Assembly: GCF_020525925.1 (NCBI RefSeq)
Contig: NZ_CP084876.1
Span: 4,588,001-4,652,000 of the forward strand
Direction: 5' to 3'
Origin: Klebsiella quasipneumoniae subsp. quasipneumoniae
GTDB lineage: Bacteria > Pseudomonadota > Gammaproteobacteria > Enterobacterales > Enterobacteriaceae
Length of the DNA: 64,000 bases
Position numbers and translations under genes: made by a program. The notes beneath the pieces are model-generated. The model saw only the letters and a program-made list of their open reading frames with translations. It did no database searches and was not told where the DNA came from. Below are positions 18,005 to 26,641 of the stretch, piece after piece (the stretch's first letter is position 1; each line of letters opens with the position of its first letter).

Positions 18005-20770
18005 TTAAAACTCTTGATCTTCCTGAATAAATTCCGTTTCCCGCGTCAGAATATCGTGAATGTAGTACAGTTCTACGGCGGGGATTTTGACACTATATCC
18101 ACTCTCTATGACACTAAAGGCCTCGCGCAGCGTCGCCAGCTCGCGCTCCGGACACTGCCTTCCCGCATAATGGGTTGGGGAAGCGTGGCGAATTAACCGC
18201 TCTATCAGACAGCTGATATGCACATACAGCGCCACCTTACGTTCGTTGGGCACCTCGTACCCGGCCAAATGCTCATAGCGCAGCAAAAACTGCTCAACCT
18301 GGTTGATCACCTTCGCGGTATCGAGGATCGTCACCGACTCGATCACCCGCCGCAGCGAGAAGTTTTTCAGGATCAGGTTGTTGATCTCGCTGACCTGCTC
18401 CGCTGTCGCCAGTTCGCCGAAGATACGCATTAGCGGGCGGCTTCCCTCCCCCGAGATCAGCGAATCCAGCGAGATCCACGGGAGATCGGCAAGATGCGGA
18501 TCGAGGGTGCCGACGATCGCCAGCACGTCGTAGCGGCTGAGCATCGGCTCCCGCCGCGCGGGGTCGGCCAGGGTCTCCACATCGCAGGCCACAATATCAA
18601 CGCCGAGCGCTTCAGGGATGCTGGCTTTTAACAGCGCCGAAAGGTTCGCCGCAGCGCCCAGGCCGGTGGCGCAGGTGGTCAAAATCGCCCGCGGTTTATC
18701 GGTCTGCGGGTAATAGAGCTGGTGCTCAACCGCCAGATCGTCGCCGATCTCGCGGACGATATCTTCCAGCATATCGCCGTGTAAAATCCGCTCCCCGACG
18801 TACATCGCCATGCCGGTGGAGACATTGTTAATAATCGCCACCGGCGTATTCAGGCGACGATTAAAATGGCTGTGAATAGCGTTCAGCGATCCCATATCGA
18901 CCAGAATGATCAGCCCTGACGCCAGCGCGTGGCGCTCAATATACGCCATCACCTGATTAGCGATAGCCTCCGGCGTCACGTCGAGCGGCATGTCGAATGA
19001 CTCAAACAGCGGGCTTTTCAGCAAGCGGTTCGCCACGCTGGCGATGCTGCTGGCGGTGGCGTAACCGTGAGCGAGAATAATCGCGCGGGTCACCTGCTGC
19101 TGGCTGATTGCGCCGTTTTTCTGGAACCATAGTACCAGCAACAGCAGGTCAATACGCCGGGGCTCAATATCCAGCTTCAACGCCAGCGCGTCGAGGATCG
19201 CTTCGCAAAAGCGATACAGCAGCGGGAATTTGTTTGCCAGAAAATCCGCCAGAAGACGGATTTTCTCATTGCTCATCGTGGACGCCGCCTGACGGGAGCG
19301 ATGGATCAGGTAGTGGCTCAGGGCGTAGAGACAGTTGCCGTTAAACTGGATGTTGAAGCGTTTTTCCAGGCGATAATACTCCTCCCGCACCTGATGGGCG
19401 ATCAGCAGCAACATCTGCGAGCTACTGGCATCCTGGTTATCAAAGATCAGCCGATCGAAGAGGGTTTCAATCTCCTCCCCCATGCTTCTTTGCGCCTCTT
19501 CCCAGACCGTTTTTTTATTTAGCACTGCTTCATACAGCGCCAGAATCCGACACTGAACGTCATGGATCAGCCCCTGAACCGGATCGCGCGCCCGCAGCAG
19601 CCAGACCAGGCTGGTCTGCGGCTCGATAAGCAGCGGCTCCTTCTGGCCCATGGCTTCACTGAGCGCCGGCGTCGCCGCCATGATATTTTCCGGCAGATCG
19701 TGCAGCGTCACGGTCAGCATCTCGCTGCCCGGAGACCTGGCCCAGGCCGATGCAACGGCGTACTTCACCACATTCTTCAGCTCGCCGACGTTGCCTCGAT
19801 AAACGTACTGCGTCAGAACCTGCAAAAGCCGCGGCGTGAGCTGCAGCCTGGCGGCAAGCGTCCGCGCCTCCTGCCAGAAAAACTGCAGCGTTAGCGCCTC
19901 CTTCTCCTCGCGGCTACGCTGTTGAAGATCGGGCAAGCTGACCAGGATCGGAATACGACGAAGAAAGGTGGTCAGAAACGTGCTGTGAATATCTTCGGTG
20001 GTGGCAAACACCAGCCGCAGGGAAATCGGCAGGCCATGGGCGGTCTCTCCCACCCGGTAGATCTCCTTGCGGTCCAGCCAGGTGAAGAGCTTCTCCTGCC
20101 CCTGAGCATCCAGTCGATGGACCTCGTCGAGAAACAGCATCCCGCCGTTTGCCGCCTCGAACGCCCCGGCTTTATCGCTCTGCGCGCCGGTAAACGCGCC
20201 TTTGACATAGCCAAACAGGTTGGCGGCCAGCAGCTCCGGGTTACTGGCATATTGCGCGCAGTTGAAGCTGACAAAGGGCGCATCGGGCGCCAGCAGGCCC
20301 TGGGCGATCGCGAACTCGTGCATCAGCTCCGCCATATAGCTTTTGCCGGTTCCGCTGTCGCCGACGATCAGTAACGGCAGGCCGCCGTTGGGATAAAACA
20401 GCGCGGTTTTCATCTGCTCAATCGGTTTACGCAGGCTGCCGTCATGCCCGGTCAGCAACGAAAAATGGTCCGCCTGTTCCGGCTGGCGGTCACTCTCCGC
20501 GAGCAGCTCCGCCATGCTGGCGTACTCGCTGCGGGAAAGGGGGAAGAACTGCTGGCAGAAGGCTTTTTTATGCAGAAAATAGACCGGCCGGGTGTTGATC
20601 TTCACCAGCACGTCCTGGGCGACCAGCTGATTGAGATAGTGGCTGGCGGTATTTCTTTGCATCGCGAAACGCTGAGCCAGCCAGCTGGCGGTAAAAACGT
20701 CGCTCAGGTTATCCGGATCGAAAAAATCGGTCTGATTTTGCAAAAAAGCCAACAGTTCCGTTTTACGCAT
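18005..20770 (-). CDS. gfrR: LevR-type sigma-54 activator with PRDs, GfrR type
   Basis: 921 residues from ATG 20770, chosen for GAGGGGG upstream and the start MRKTELLAFLQNQTD; the frame stays open to 20863. Order: N-terminal helix-turn-helix (about 15-70), AAA+ sigma-54 domain with Walker A GDSGTGKS (about 135), GAFTGA (about 190) and Walker B MLFLDEVH, then PRD, an EIIA(Man)-like part (LIILVDMGSLNAIHSHF), an EIIB-like part (ILTTCATGLGAAANL) and a second PRD. Activity is probably set by PTS phosphorylation. Same strand and just upstream of gfrA. Confidence 0.9.
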   Translation of the reverse strand: MRKTELLAFLQNQTDFFDPDNLSDVFTASWLAQRFAMQRNTASHYLNQLVAQDVLVKINTRPVYFLHKKAFCQQFFPLSRSEYASMAELLAESDRQPEQADHFSLLTGHDGSLRKPIEQMKTALFYPNGGLPLLIVGDSGTGKSYMAELMHEFAIAQGLLAPDAPFVSFNCAQYASNPELLAANLFGYVKGAFTGAQSDKAGAFEAANGGMLFLDEVHRLDAQGQEKLFTWLDRKEIYRVGETAHGLPISLRLVFATTEDIHSTFLTTFLRRIPILVSLPDLQQRSREEKEALTLQFFWQEARTLAARLQLTPRLLQVLTQYVYRGNVGELKNVVKYAVASAWARSPGSEMLTVTLHDLPENIMAATPALSEAMGQKEPLLIEPQTSLVWLLRARDPVQGLIHDVQCRILALYEAVLNKKTVWEEAQRSMGEEIETLFDRLIFDNQDASSSQMLLLIAHQVREEYYRLEKRFNIQFNGNCLYALSHYLIHRSRQAASTMSNEKIRLLADFLANKFPLLYRFCEAILDALALKLDIEPRRIDLLLLVLWFQKNGAISQQQVTRAIILAHGYATASSIASVANRLLKSPLFESFDMPLDVTPEAIANQVMAYIERHALASGLIILVDMGSLNAIHSHFNRRLNTPVAIINNVSTGMAMYVGERILHGDMLEDIVREIGDDLAVEHQLYYPQTDKPRAILTTCATGLGAAANLSALLKASIPEALGVDIVACDVETLADPARREPMLSRYDVLAIVGTLDPHLADLPWISLDSLISGEGSRPLMRIFGELATAEQVSEINNLILKNFSLRRVIESVTILDTAKVINQVEQFLLRYEHLAGYEVPNERKVALYVHISCLIERLIRHASPTHYAGRQCPERELATLREAFSVIESGYSVKIPAVELYYIHDILTRETEFIQEDQEF

Positions 20771-20869
20771 TACATCCCCCTCGTCGCCATTACGAAGAGA
20801 TATGATGCGGCAAAAGAGAGGCTTATCGACGCCCCGTGCTGTTTTTTGCGGCCCAGCGCACACTCCCGC

Positions 20870-21700
20870 CTAAGCGGACTTCGCTGCCGCACACTCCATC
20901 GTCATTTCATACTGCTGCAGCGATAGCGGCGCATACCCCGCCGCGGCAAACAGCGGCGTAAAGGTTTCCGGGACCGTCACCGACGTGCCGATCCCCGGGA
21001 ACTGCTGCGCCAGCGCCATCAGCAGCGCCTGCGCCAGCCCCTGGCGACGGGCGGCGGGTTCCACCCATAAAAACTGCAGTACAGGCCGTGAGCCCGAGGT
21101 GCTCAGTACCGCGAAGGCGCGCTGTTCCAGGGTCACGACGCGGCATGGCAGGGTGGCGAAGGTAAGCGGATCCATCAGCCAGGGGAGCTGACTGTTACTC
21201 TCCTCAACGGCGCGTCGAAGCAGTGCCAGGATCGGATAAGGCTGTAACACGCCAGGCGCCGCAGCCAGAGGCTCTGCGCTCAGGTAGCCGCAGAGCCCAT
21301 AGCGCCGCGTAAAGCCTAACGACTGATACAGCGCGACGGCCGCGTGGTTATCGCGGATCACCTCCAGGGAAACCGTCTCGATCTCCTGCTGCTGCAGAAA
21401 CGTCAGCAGCTCCTGCATCAATTTCCGCCCAAGACCTTTGCCGCGCCAGGCCGGGCGCAGGGCAAAGGCCGCCAGGCGAGCCATATTCCCCCGACGCGCG
21501 ACGATCGCGATCGCCGCCGGTTCATCTCCGGCCAGCCAGACGCGGGAATCGATCAGGCTCATCCCCTCGGCGCTAAAGCGCTGAACAAATCCCTCCACCG
21601 ACTGGGTCACCGGTACCAGATAGGCTTCAAAACAGGCGTTAAGAATATCCGTTAACTGCACGCTGCTGAACTGCGTGGCGGGAACGGCGGTCAGATCCAT
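20870..21700 (-). CDS. GNAT acetyltransferase with two GNAT-like domains
   Basis: 276 residues. The first domain has the acetyl-CoA site RPAWRGKGLGRKLMQELL (about residues 75-95) and the typical NHAAVALYQSLGF; the second half (VEPAARRQGLAQALLMALAQQF, about 215-235) looks like a second, more diverged GNAT fold. GGGAG precedes the ATG. Divergent from the next GNAT gene with only 32 bp between start codons. Substrate unknown. Confidence 0.8.
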   Translation of the reverse strand: MDLTAVPATQFSSVQLTDILNACFEAYLVPVTQSVEGFVQRFSAEGMSLIDSRVWLAGDEPAAIAIVARRGNMARLAAFALRPAWRGKGLGRKLMQELLTFLQQQEIETVSLEVIRDNHAAVALYQSLGFTRRYGLCGYLSAEPLAAAPGVLQPYPILALLRRAVEESNSQLPWLMDPLTFATLPCRVVTLEQRAFAVLSTSGSRPVLQFLWVEPAARRQGLAQALLMALAQQFPGIGTSVTVPETFTPLFAAAGYAPLSLQQYEMTMECAAAKSA

Positions 21701-21732
21701 ATTTTTCTCCCGAAGGCTGCTATGCTCAGGTG

Positions 21733-22266
21733 ATGAAAACTAACACTATAACTGCCGGCGCCGGATTACGCCTGACCGAGGAGAGTGATATCGCCCTTCT
21801 GCCGGCCATTGAACGTTCCGCCGCTCAGGCATTTCGTCAGATCCCCGCTCTCGCCTGGCTGGCGGACAGCGAGGTGATTAGCGTTGCGCGCCATCATGAT
21901 TATCTGGAAACGGAACATAGTCTGCTGGCGGTGGCCGCCGGGCAGCCGGTTGGTTTTATTCTTACCGAACCGCTCGACGATGCCTTATTTATCGCCGAAA
22001 TCGCCGTCCACCAGGCCTGGCAGCATCAGGGCATCGGGCGGATGCTGCTGGAGCAGGTTATCGAGCGCGCCCGGCAAATGGCTTACCCGGCGGTGACCCT
22101 CACCACCTTCCGCGAAGTGCCGTGGAATGCGCCGTTTTATACCCGCCTGGGATTCGCCATACTCGATGAGCTGACCCTGCCCGCCGGGCTGGCGGCGAAA
22201 AGGGAGCTGGAAACGGAACATGGCCTGCCGCCGGAAACGCGCTGCGCCATGCGCTTAGCGCTGTAG
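21733..22266 (+). CDS. GNAT family N-acetyltransferase
   Basis: 177 residues from ATG 21733; a GTG one codon earlier is possible. Single GNAT domain with acetyl-CoA motif HQAWQHQGIGRMLLEQVIERAR and C-terminal NAPFYTRLGFAILDE. The ending with an ELETEHGLPPETRCAMRL tail resembles uncharacterised GNATs of enterobacteria. Substrate cannot be named. Confidence 0.82.
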   Translation: MKTNTITAGAGLRLTEESDIALLPAIERSAAQAFRQIPALAWLADSEVISVARHHDYLETEHSLLAVAAGQPVGFILTEPLDDALFIAEIAVHQAWQHQGIGRMLLEQVIERARQMAYPAVTLTTFREVPWNAPFYTRLGFAILDELTLPAGLAAKRELETEHGLPPETRCAMRLAL

Positions 22267-22294
22267 CCTCCGGCGCTGATTTCAGCGGCGGAAT

Positions 22295-22311
22295 ATGGTA
22301 CAAAGTACCAT
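22295..22311. promoter_or_regulatory. Palindrome upstream of the RpiR regulator
   Basis: ATGGTAC AAA GTACCAT: seven perfect pairs around a 3-bp centre, 26 bp before the preferred rpiR-type start. Placement suggests an autoregulatory operator. I did not find a second copy at the divergent promoter at 28082-28281 by eye. Confidence 0.55.
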
Positions 22312-22336
22312 TCACAACTTACCCGTTGATACCCGT

Positions 22337-23200
22337 ATGTCCTGGTCAATCGATATCATTTCCTGCATTACCGATCGCTTTGTGGAACTCACGGCGACCG
22401 AAAAGCGCATCGCGCAGTTTATTCTCGATGATGTCGCGGCGGCGGCGGAGCTACCCATCGCCGAGATAGCGCGTCTGACTCAGACCAGCCAGGCGTCGGT
22501 CACCCGTTTTGCCCGGGCGCTCGGCTGTAAAGACGTCCGTGAGCTGAAGATGAAGCTTGCGCAATCCCTTGCGGTCGGCCAGCGGTTTATCCTCGATGTT
22601 CCGGACCTCGAAGGCGTACAGGGGATCTATGAGTCAATCATCAGCGTGCTGGAGACCAATCGCCGGGCGCTGGATATCGAGGCGTTGAAGCGTGCGGTGA
22701 GCTGGTTGAGTGCAGCGCGGCAGATCCTCGCCCTTGGAATGGGCGGCGGGTCAACCATCTGCGCTCAGGAGATTCAATATCGCCTGTTTCGTCTTGGTCT
22801 TCCGGTCGTCAGTCAGAGCGACGGTCTGCTGGTACGCATGATGAGCTCGGCGGTGACGCCGCAGGATGTGGTGATTGTGCTGTCTCTGGGCGGCTATACC
22901 CCGGAGATCATCGAGAGCGCGGCGATTGCCAGCCAGTACGGCGCGAAGGTCATTGCGATTACCCCCGCCGGGACGCCGCTGGCTGAGCAGGCGGATCTGG
23001 TGCTGCCGCTGCTGGTGCGGGAAAACGACTATATCTTCAAGCCCAGCACTTCGCGTTATGCGATGCTGGCGATGGTCGATGTGCTGGCCACCGAACTGGC
23101 GATGGCCAACAAAACTCAGGCAAAAGGCAAATTACGTCGTATTAAGCTGGCCCTCGACAGCCACCGCGGCGGCGTCGATCGCCAGCCTCTTGGCGACTAG
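22337..23200 (+). CDS. MurR/RpiR-family regulator
   Basis: 287 residues from ATG 22337 (MSWSIDIISCITDRFVELTATEKRIAQFIL), the usual distance before the conserved LTxxEKR of the helix-turn-helix domain. A further ATG at 22295 lies inside a palindrome and is less likely. HTH with SQASVTRFARALGCKDVRELK, then a SIS domain (LALGMGGGSTICAQEIQYRLF, IVLSLGGYTPEIIESA) that binds a phosphosugar. No good ribosome site is visible for either start. Its 3' end overlaps dgoA (opposite strand) by 4 bp, so it probably regulates that cluster through a sugar-acid phosphate such as KDPGal. Confidence 0.85.
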   Translation: MSWSIDIISCITDRFVELTATEKRIAQFILDDVAAAAELPIAEIARLTQTSQASVTRFARALGCKDVRELKMKLAQSLAVGQRFILDVPDLEGVQGIYESIISVLETNRRALDIEALKRAVSWLSAARQILALGMGGGSTICAQEIQYRLFRLGLPVVSQSDGLLVRMMSSAVTPQDVVIVLSLGGYTPEIIESAAIASQYGAKVIAITPAGTPLAEQADLVLPLLVRENDYIFKPSTSRYAMLAMVDVLATELAMANKTQAKGKLRRIKLALDSHRGGVDRQPLGD

Positions 23201-23796
23201 CCACCGGCAGCGGCGATAAACCTCTCCGCCTGCAGGCGGGTACGTTCCACGGCCTGTCCGGCGCGATACAGATCGCTGCCCAGGCCGGCTCCGGCGCACC
23301 CAGCCCGCATCCAGGTTGCCAGATTCTCCGGCGTCACGCCGCCCACCGCCAGCACCGGCACCTCCGACGGCAGCACCGCTTTCAGCGCCCGAATGTAGTC
23401 CGGACCGAAAGCAGAAGACGGAAATATCTTCAGCCACTGCGCCCCGGCATCCAGCGCGTTAAACGCCTCAGTCGCGGTGGCGCATCCGGCACAAACCTGC
23501 ATTCCGTGCGCCACTGCCTGACGGATCACCGCAGGCTGGGTATTCGGCGTCACGATAAGCTTCGCCCCGGCCTCAGCGAGAAAATCGACCTGTTCCACGC
23601 GCAGTACCGTTCCCGCGCCTATCATCGCCTGCTCGCCAAACCGCGCAACCATCTGCGGAATACTCTGCTGCCAGTCTGGCGAATTGAGCGGGATTTCGAT
23701 ATAGCGAAAGCCTGCATTGATTAGCGTCTCAATATGATCTGCCGCCTCAGCGGGTTGAATGCCGCGTAAAATCGCCACCAGCTTAATCTTGTTCAT
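23197..23796 (-). CDS. dgoA: 2-dehydro-3-deoxy-6-phosphogalactonate aldolase
   Basis: 199 residues, close to E. coli DgoA through most of its length. Class I KDPG/KDPGal aldolase: EIPLNSP (catalytic Glu), GAGTVL, and Schiff-base Lys in LKIFPSSAFGPDYI, with VGGVTPENL and GAGLGSDLY for phosphate binding. It splits KDPGal into pyruvate and glyceraldehyde 3-phosphate. GAGG precedes the ATG; it overlaps dgoK by 14 bp. There is no galactonate dehydratase (dgoD) here, so this copy serves a different source of KDGal. Confidence 0.92.
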   Translation of the reverse strand: MNKIKLVAILRGIQPAEAADHIETLINAGFRYIEIPLNSPDWQQSIPQMVARFGEQAMIGAGTVLRVEQVDFLAEAGAKLIVTPNTQPAVIRQAVAHGMQVCAGCATATEAFNALDAGAQWLKIFPSSAFGPDYIRALKAVLPSEVPVLAVGGVTPENLATWMRAGCAGAGLGSDLYRAGQAVERTRLQAERFIAAAGG

Positions 23797-24655
23797 GCAT
23801 TATCCTCGCCATGCCAGCCAGCAATGCCTCATCGCCACTGCAGCTGTTAACCGTCATTCCGCGCGCCTTCATCGCCCGACCGTAGCGGGCATTCAGCGCC
23901 GGGTCGCCAACCAGCGTGACGGCAGAAGCACGGAAACGCTGCCCCAGGGTCGCCACCTCCGCGCCAATCAGCAGCCCGGAGAGGTAATCGCTGACCGAGC
24001 TCGCCGCCAGACCGCCCAGCACCCGGGCGGCCCTGGCGACAAACAGTTCGCTAATCAGCGACGGCTGCGCCAGCCCTTTTTCCAGCCCCCGTTCAAACGC
24101 CGCCTCGTCCGGCTGCTGGGCAGGCAGCCCTTTGCCGATCAGCGATTGCGTCATCAGCAGATGATGCAGTTCGCCGGTCATCGCCGTGGCAAAATAACGC
24201 ACCGCGCCGCCCGCCACCTGGACCCATTTGCAGTGGGTGCCCGGCAGCACGTAACACTCCGCCGGCGCCAGCTGGCAGGCCCCCAGCAGCTGCGTCTCTT
24301 CGCCGCGCATCACGTTGAAATCCCGGTCCTGTTCAATCTTGAGGCCGGGAATAATCCACACGCCTTCAGCAACGGCGCATAGCTGCCGCCCGGGCGCGTC
24401 GATCGCCGCCGGACAGTCCAGATACGGCACCGCCTGCCAGCCCGCGTCGCTGCCGATCATCCCGGCCATCAGCACCGGCAGCGCCTGTGCGCCGCGCCAG
24501 GGGGCCAAATGCTCCGCGAATACATCGGCAGGCGATCGTCCGTTCAGGCGGGTAATACCCAGCGGCAGCTGCTTCGTTTCGACGCACTGGCCGTTGCGAA
24601 TCAGCCAGCCGCGCAGCTGGGTAGAGCCCCAGTCGACGGCAATATAATCCTTCAT
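23783..24655 (-). CDS. dgoK: 2-dehydro-3-deoxygalactonokinase
   Basis: 290 residues from ATG 24655 (AGGAG upstream; MKDYIAVDWGSTQLRGWLI). The frame is open further to 24820 but that part overlaps the symporter gene. DgoK family of actin-like-fold kinases; motifs DWGST, MAGMIGSDAGW, LPGTHCKWV, MTGELHHLL. It phosphorylates 2-keto-3-deoxygalactonate with ATP to KDPGal. Coupled to the symporter by a 4-bp ATGA overlap. Confidence 0.92.
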   Translation of the reverse strand: MKDYIAVDWGSTQLRGWLIRNGQCVETKQLPLGITRLNGRSPADVFAEHLAPWRGAQALPVLMAGMIGSDAGWQAVPYLDCPAAIDAPGRQLCAVAEGVWIIPGLKIEQDRDFNVMRGEETQLLGACQLAPAECYVLPGTHCKWVQVAGGAVRYFATAMTGELHHLLMTQSLIGKGLPAQQPDEAAFERGLEKGLAQPSLISELFVARAARVLGGLAASSVSDYLSGLLIGAEVATLGQRFRASAVTLVGDPALNARYGRAMKARGMTVNSCSGDEALLAGMARIMHEQD

Positions 24656-26136
24656 TGTGCTTCTCCTGAGACCTGCACCGCCGTCTTCGCCGGGATCGCC
24701 TCCCCTTCCCGCTCCTGGGTAATCATTTCCAGCGCCTGCTGACGGCTGATTTTGCTGGCTGGCGTCATGACGGTGACAAAAATAGCGGAAACAAAGCTGC
24801 CAACGACCGACGGAATGCACGGATTGCCCCAGTAAGCCAGCCAGTCGGCCTTAACCAGAACCACAATAGACACCAGCATGCCGCTCAGCAGCGCGGTGAG
24901 CGCACCCTGCCAGTTAAAGCGCAGCCAGAAGCGGCCGAGAATGGAACAGACGAAGAGCCCGGACATCAGCATGGAGATCATTTTGGTGATATAGCTGATG
25001 ATATCGTTCGAGGTCAGGGCGAAGATCATCGCCAGGCCGATGACGAACGCCAGCATCCAGCGAGAGAGCGTTATCGCCTTATGCGCCGGCGGCATTTTTC
25101 CGGTAACGAGGGTATAGACATCCCGCATCATGATGGCCACGGCGGCTATCGCATCGGAGCTGGCCGAAGACATGGTGGCGGAAAGTCCGGCAATCAGGAC
25201 CACCAGCCCGAGGATCGCCGGTAAGAAGCTGGTGGCGAACAGGAAGGCGTAGTTACTGTTCTCAAGATTGGGGTTCATCGTCCAGGCCGCCATGCCGATG
25301 ATCGCCGGCAGCACCGAGAAAAACAGATACAGCACGCCGGTATAGACAAACGAGCGCCGCACCGAAGAGACGTCTTTTCCCGAGTAAATACGCTGGCGAT
25401 AGGAAGGGGTCGCCAGCACGCCGACGCCGATGACCATCGCCAGCGATAGCGCCGGAATGGTCCCCAACTTATCGACCGCAAACAGGCTCATCGCCTTGGG
25501 ATCCATTGCCTGAACGATGGCATCCCATCCCCCGACGTGAACCACCGCCAGAATCGCCATCAGGATAAAACCGAAAAACAGAATTAATGCCTGAATGGTG
25601 TCTGTCCACACCACAGCAGAATAACCGCCGATAATGACGTAAATCGCAAACGCCATGGCAATAATAATTTTTGCCACCGTCAGATTAATTCCTGTCGCCC
25701 AGGCTAAATACATACTCCCGCCAAGAATATGCGCCCCCAGCCAGCCAATTGAGGCAATAAATATCATTATCCCGACGAGGTTTTTAATTAAATGGCTGCC
25801 ACCAGTGTAATAAGAAAGCTCTTCGCTCATGGTCATAAAGCGCAGCTTTCGCACCGGCGCAAACAGCCAGGCCACCAGTAAAATACCGATGGCGCCGCCC
25901 ACGCCGTAGAGCATCCCGGCCCATCCATTGCTGTAGCCGAAGCCGACAGCGCCCATGCTTGAACCGGTTCCCACCATAGTCGCCACGGTAGACCCCAGCG
26001 TCAGGAACAGCGGCAAAGAACGGCCGCCGAGTAAAAAATCCTCACCGCTTTTTTGATGACGGGACACGTACCAGCCAAGCCAAATCATGGCCAACGCGTA
26101 AATAATAAAGCCGACTAAAAAGACATGACTATTCAT
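24652..26136 (-). CDS. Sodium:solute symporter (SSS family)
   Basis: 494 residues, about 13 membrane helices, SSS/PanF-SglT type (LGSTVATMVGTGSSMGAVGFGYSNGWAG; GLSATMSSASSDAIAAVAIMMRD for the sodium site). AGGAT precedes the ATG. Co-transcribed with dgoK and dgoA downstream and ridA upstream, so it most likely imports the substrate of this pathway. The specific solute cannot be read from sequence. Confidence 0.88.
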   Translation of the reverse strand: MNSHVFLVGFIIYALAMIWLGWYVSRHQKSGEDFLLGGRSLPLFLTLGSTVATMVGTGSSMGAVGFGYSNGWAGMLYGVGGAIGILLVAWLFAPVRKLRFMTMSEELSYYTGGSHLIKNLVGIMIFIASIGWLGAHILGGSMYLAWATGINLTVAKIIIAMAFAIYVIIGGYSAVVWTDTIQALILFFGFILMAILAVVHVGGWDAIVQAMDPKAMSLFAVDKLGTIPALSLAMVIGVGVLATPSYRQRIYSGKDVSSVRRSFVYTGVLYLFFSVLPAIIGMAAWTMNPNLENSNYAFLFATSFLPAILGLVVLIAGLSATMSSASSDAIAAVAIMMRDVYTLVTGKMPPAHKAITLSRWMLAFVIGLAMIFALTSNDIISYITKMISMLMSGLFVCSILGRFWLRFNWQGALTALLSGMLVSIVVLVKADWLAYWGNPCIPSVVGSFVSAIFVTVMTPASKISRQQALEMITQEREGEAIPAKTAVQVSGEAQ

Positions 26137-26181
26137 AATTCACATCCTGCCAGTTAATTTTGTAAAGGTAAAAGGCTACGA

Positions 26182-26203
26182 AGCGCTGAATTATTTCAGC
26201 GCT
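26182..26203 (-). terminator. Intercistronic hairpin between ridA and symporter
   Basis: AGCGCTGAA / TTCAGCGCT with a TTAT loop, nine perfect pairs in the 102-bp gap. On the transcript it is followed by no U tract, so it more likely stabilises or partially attenuates the operon mRNA, separating enzyme genes from transporter genes. Confidence 0.5.
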
Positions 26204-26238
26204 CAAAATGACTGTTTATATTTCTGGTTACTAACTTT

Positions 26239-26631
26239 TTATGCGCGAGAAGCGTTATAACAGGTCACATCCACTTCGACTTTACAATCCACCACCAGGT
26301 CCGCTACGCAGCAGATGCGGGCAGGCGGGTTGTCGCCAAAGAACTCGCGGAAGACTTTATTGAAAGACTGAAAATAGCGCGCATCGGTGAGGATCACTTT
26401 AACATGCACCACGTCGGCCAGGGTGTAGCCCGCTTCGGTCATGATATCTACGCAGTTCTGAATCGCCAGACGCGACTGGTCGACAATCCCGCCTTCCACC
26501 ACTTCCCCGTCCTTCATCGGCGTCTGGCCGGAGACGTACAGCCAGCCTCCCGCTTCCACCGCCCGCGCGAACGGCAGGTGCTGCCCGCCGGTACCGGTAC
26601 CGCCCTCTACGCCATAACGTTTAATACTCAT
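26239..26631 (-). CDS. RidA-family enamine/imine deaminase
   Basis: 130 residues, full-length RidA/YjgF-YER057c-UK114 family member. The arginine needed for deaminase activity is in NPPARICCVADL (about residue 108). RidA proteins hydrolyse reactive 2-aminoacrylate-type enamines and imines made by PLP dehydratases. Beside the PLP enzyme at 28282 this fits release of ammonia from a 2-amino-acid intermediate. GAGGAG precedes the ATG. Confidence 0.88.
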   Translation of the reverse strand: MSIKRYGVEGGTGTGGQHLPFARAVEAGGWLYVSGQTPMKDGEVVEGGIVDQSRLAIQNCVDIMTEAGYTLADVVHVKVILTDARYFQSFNKVFREFFGDNPPARICCVADLVVDCKVEVDVTCYNASRA

Positions 26632-26641
26632 TTTTCACTCC

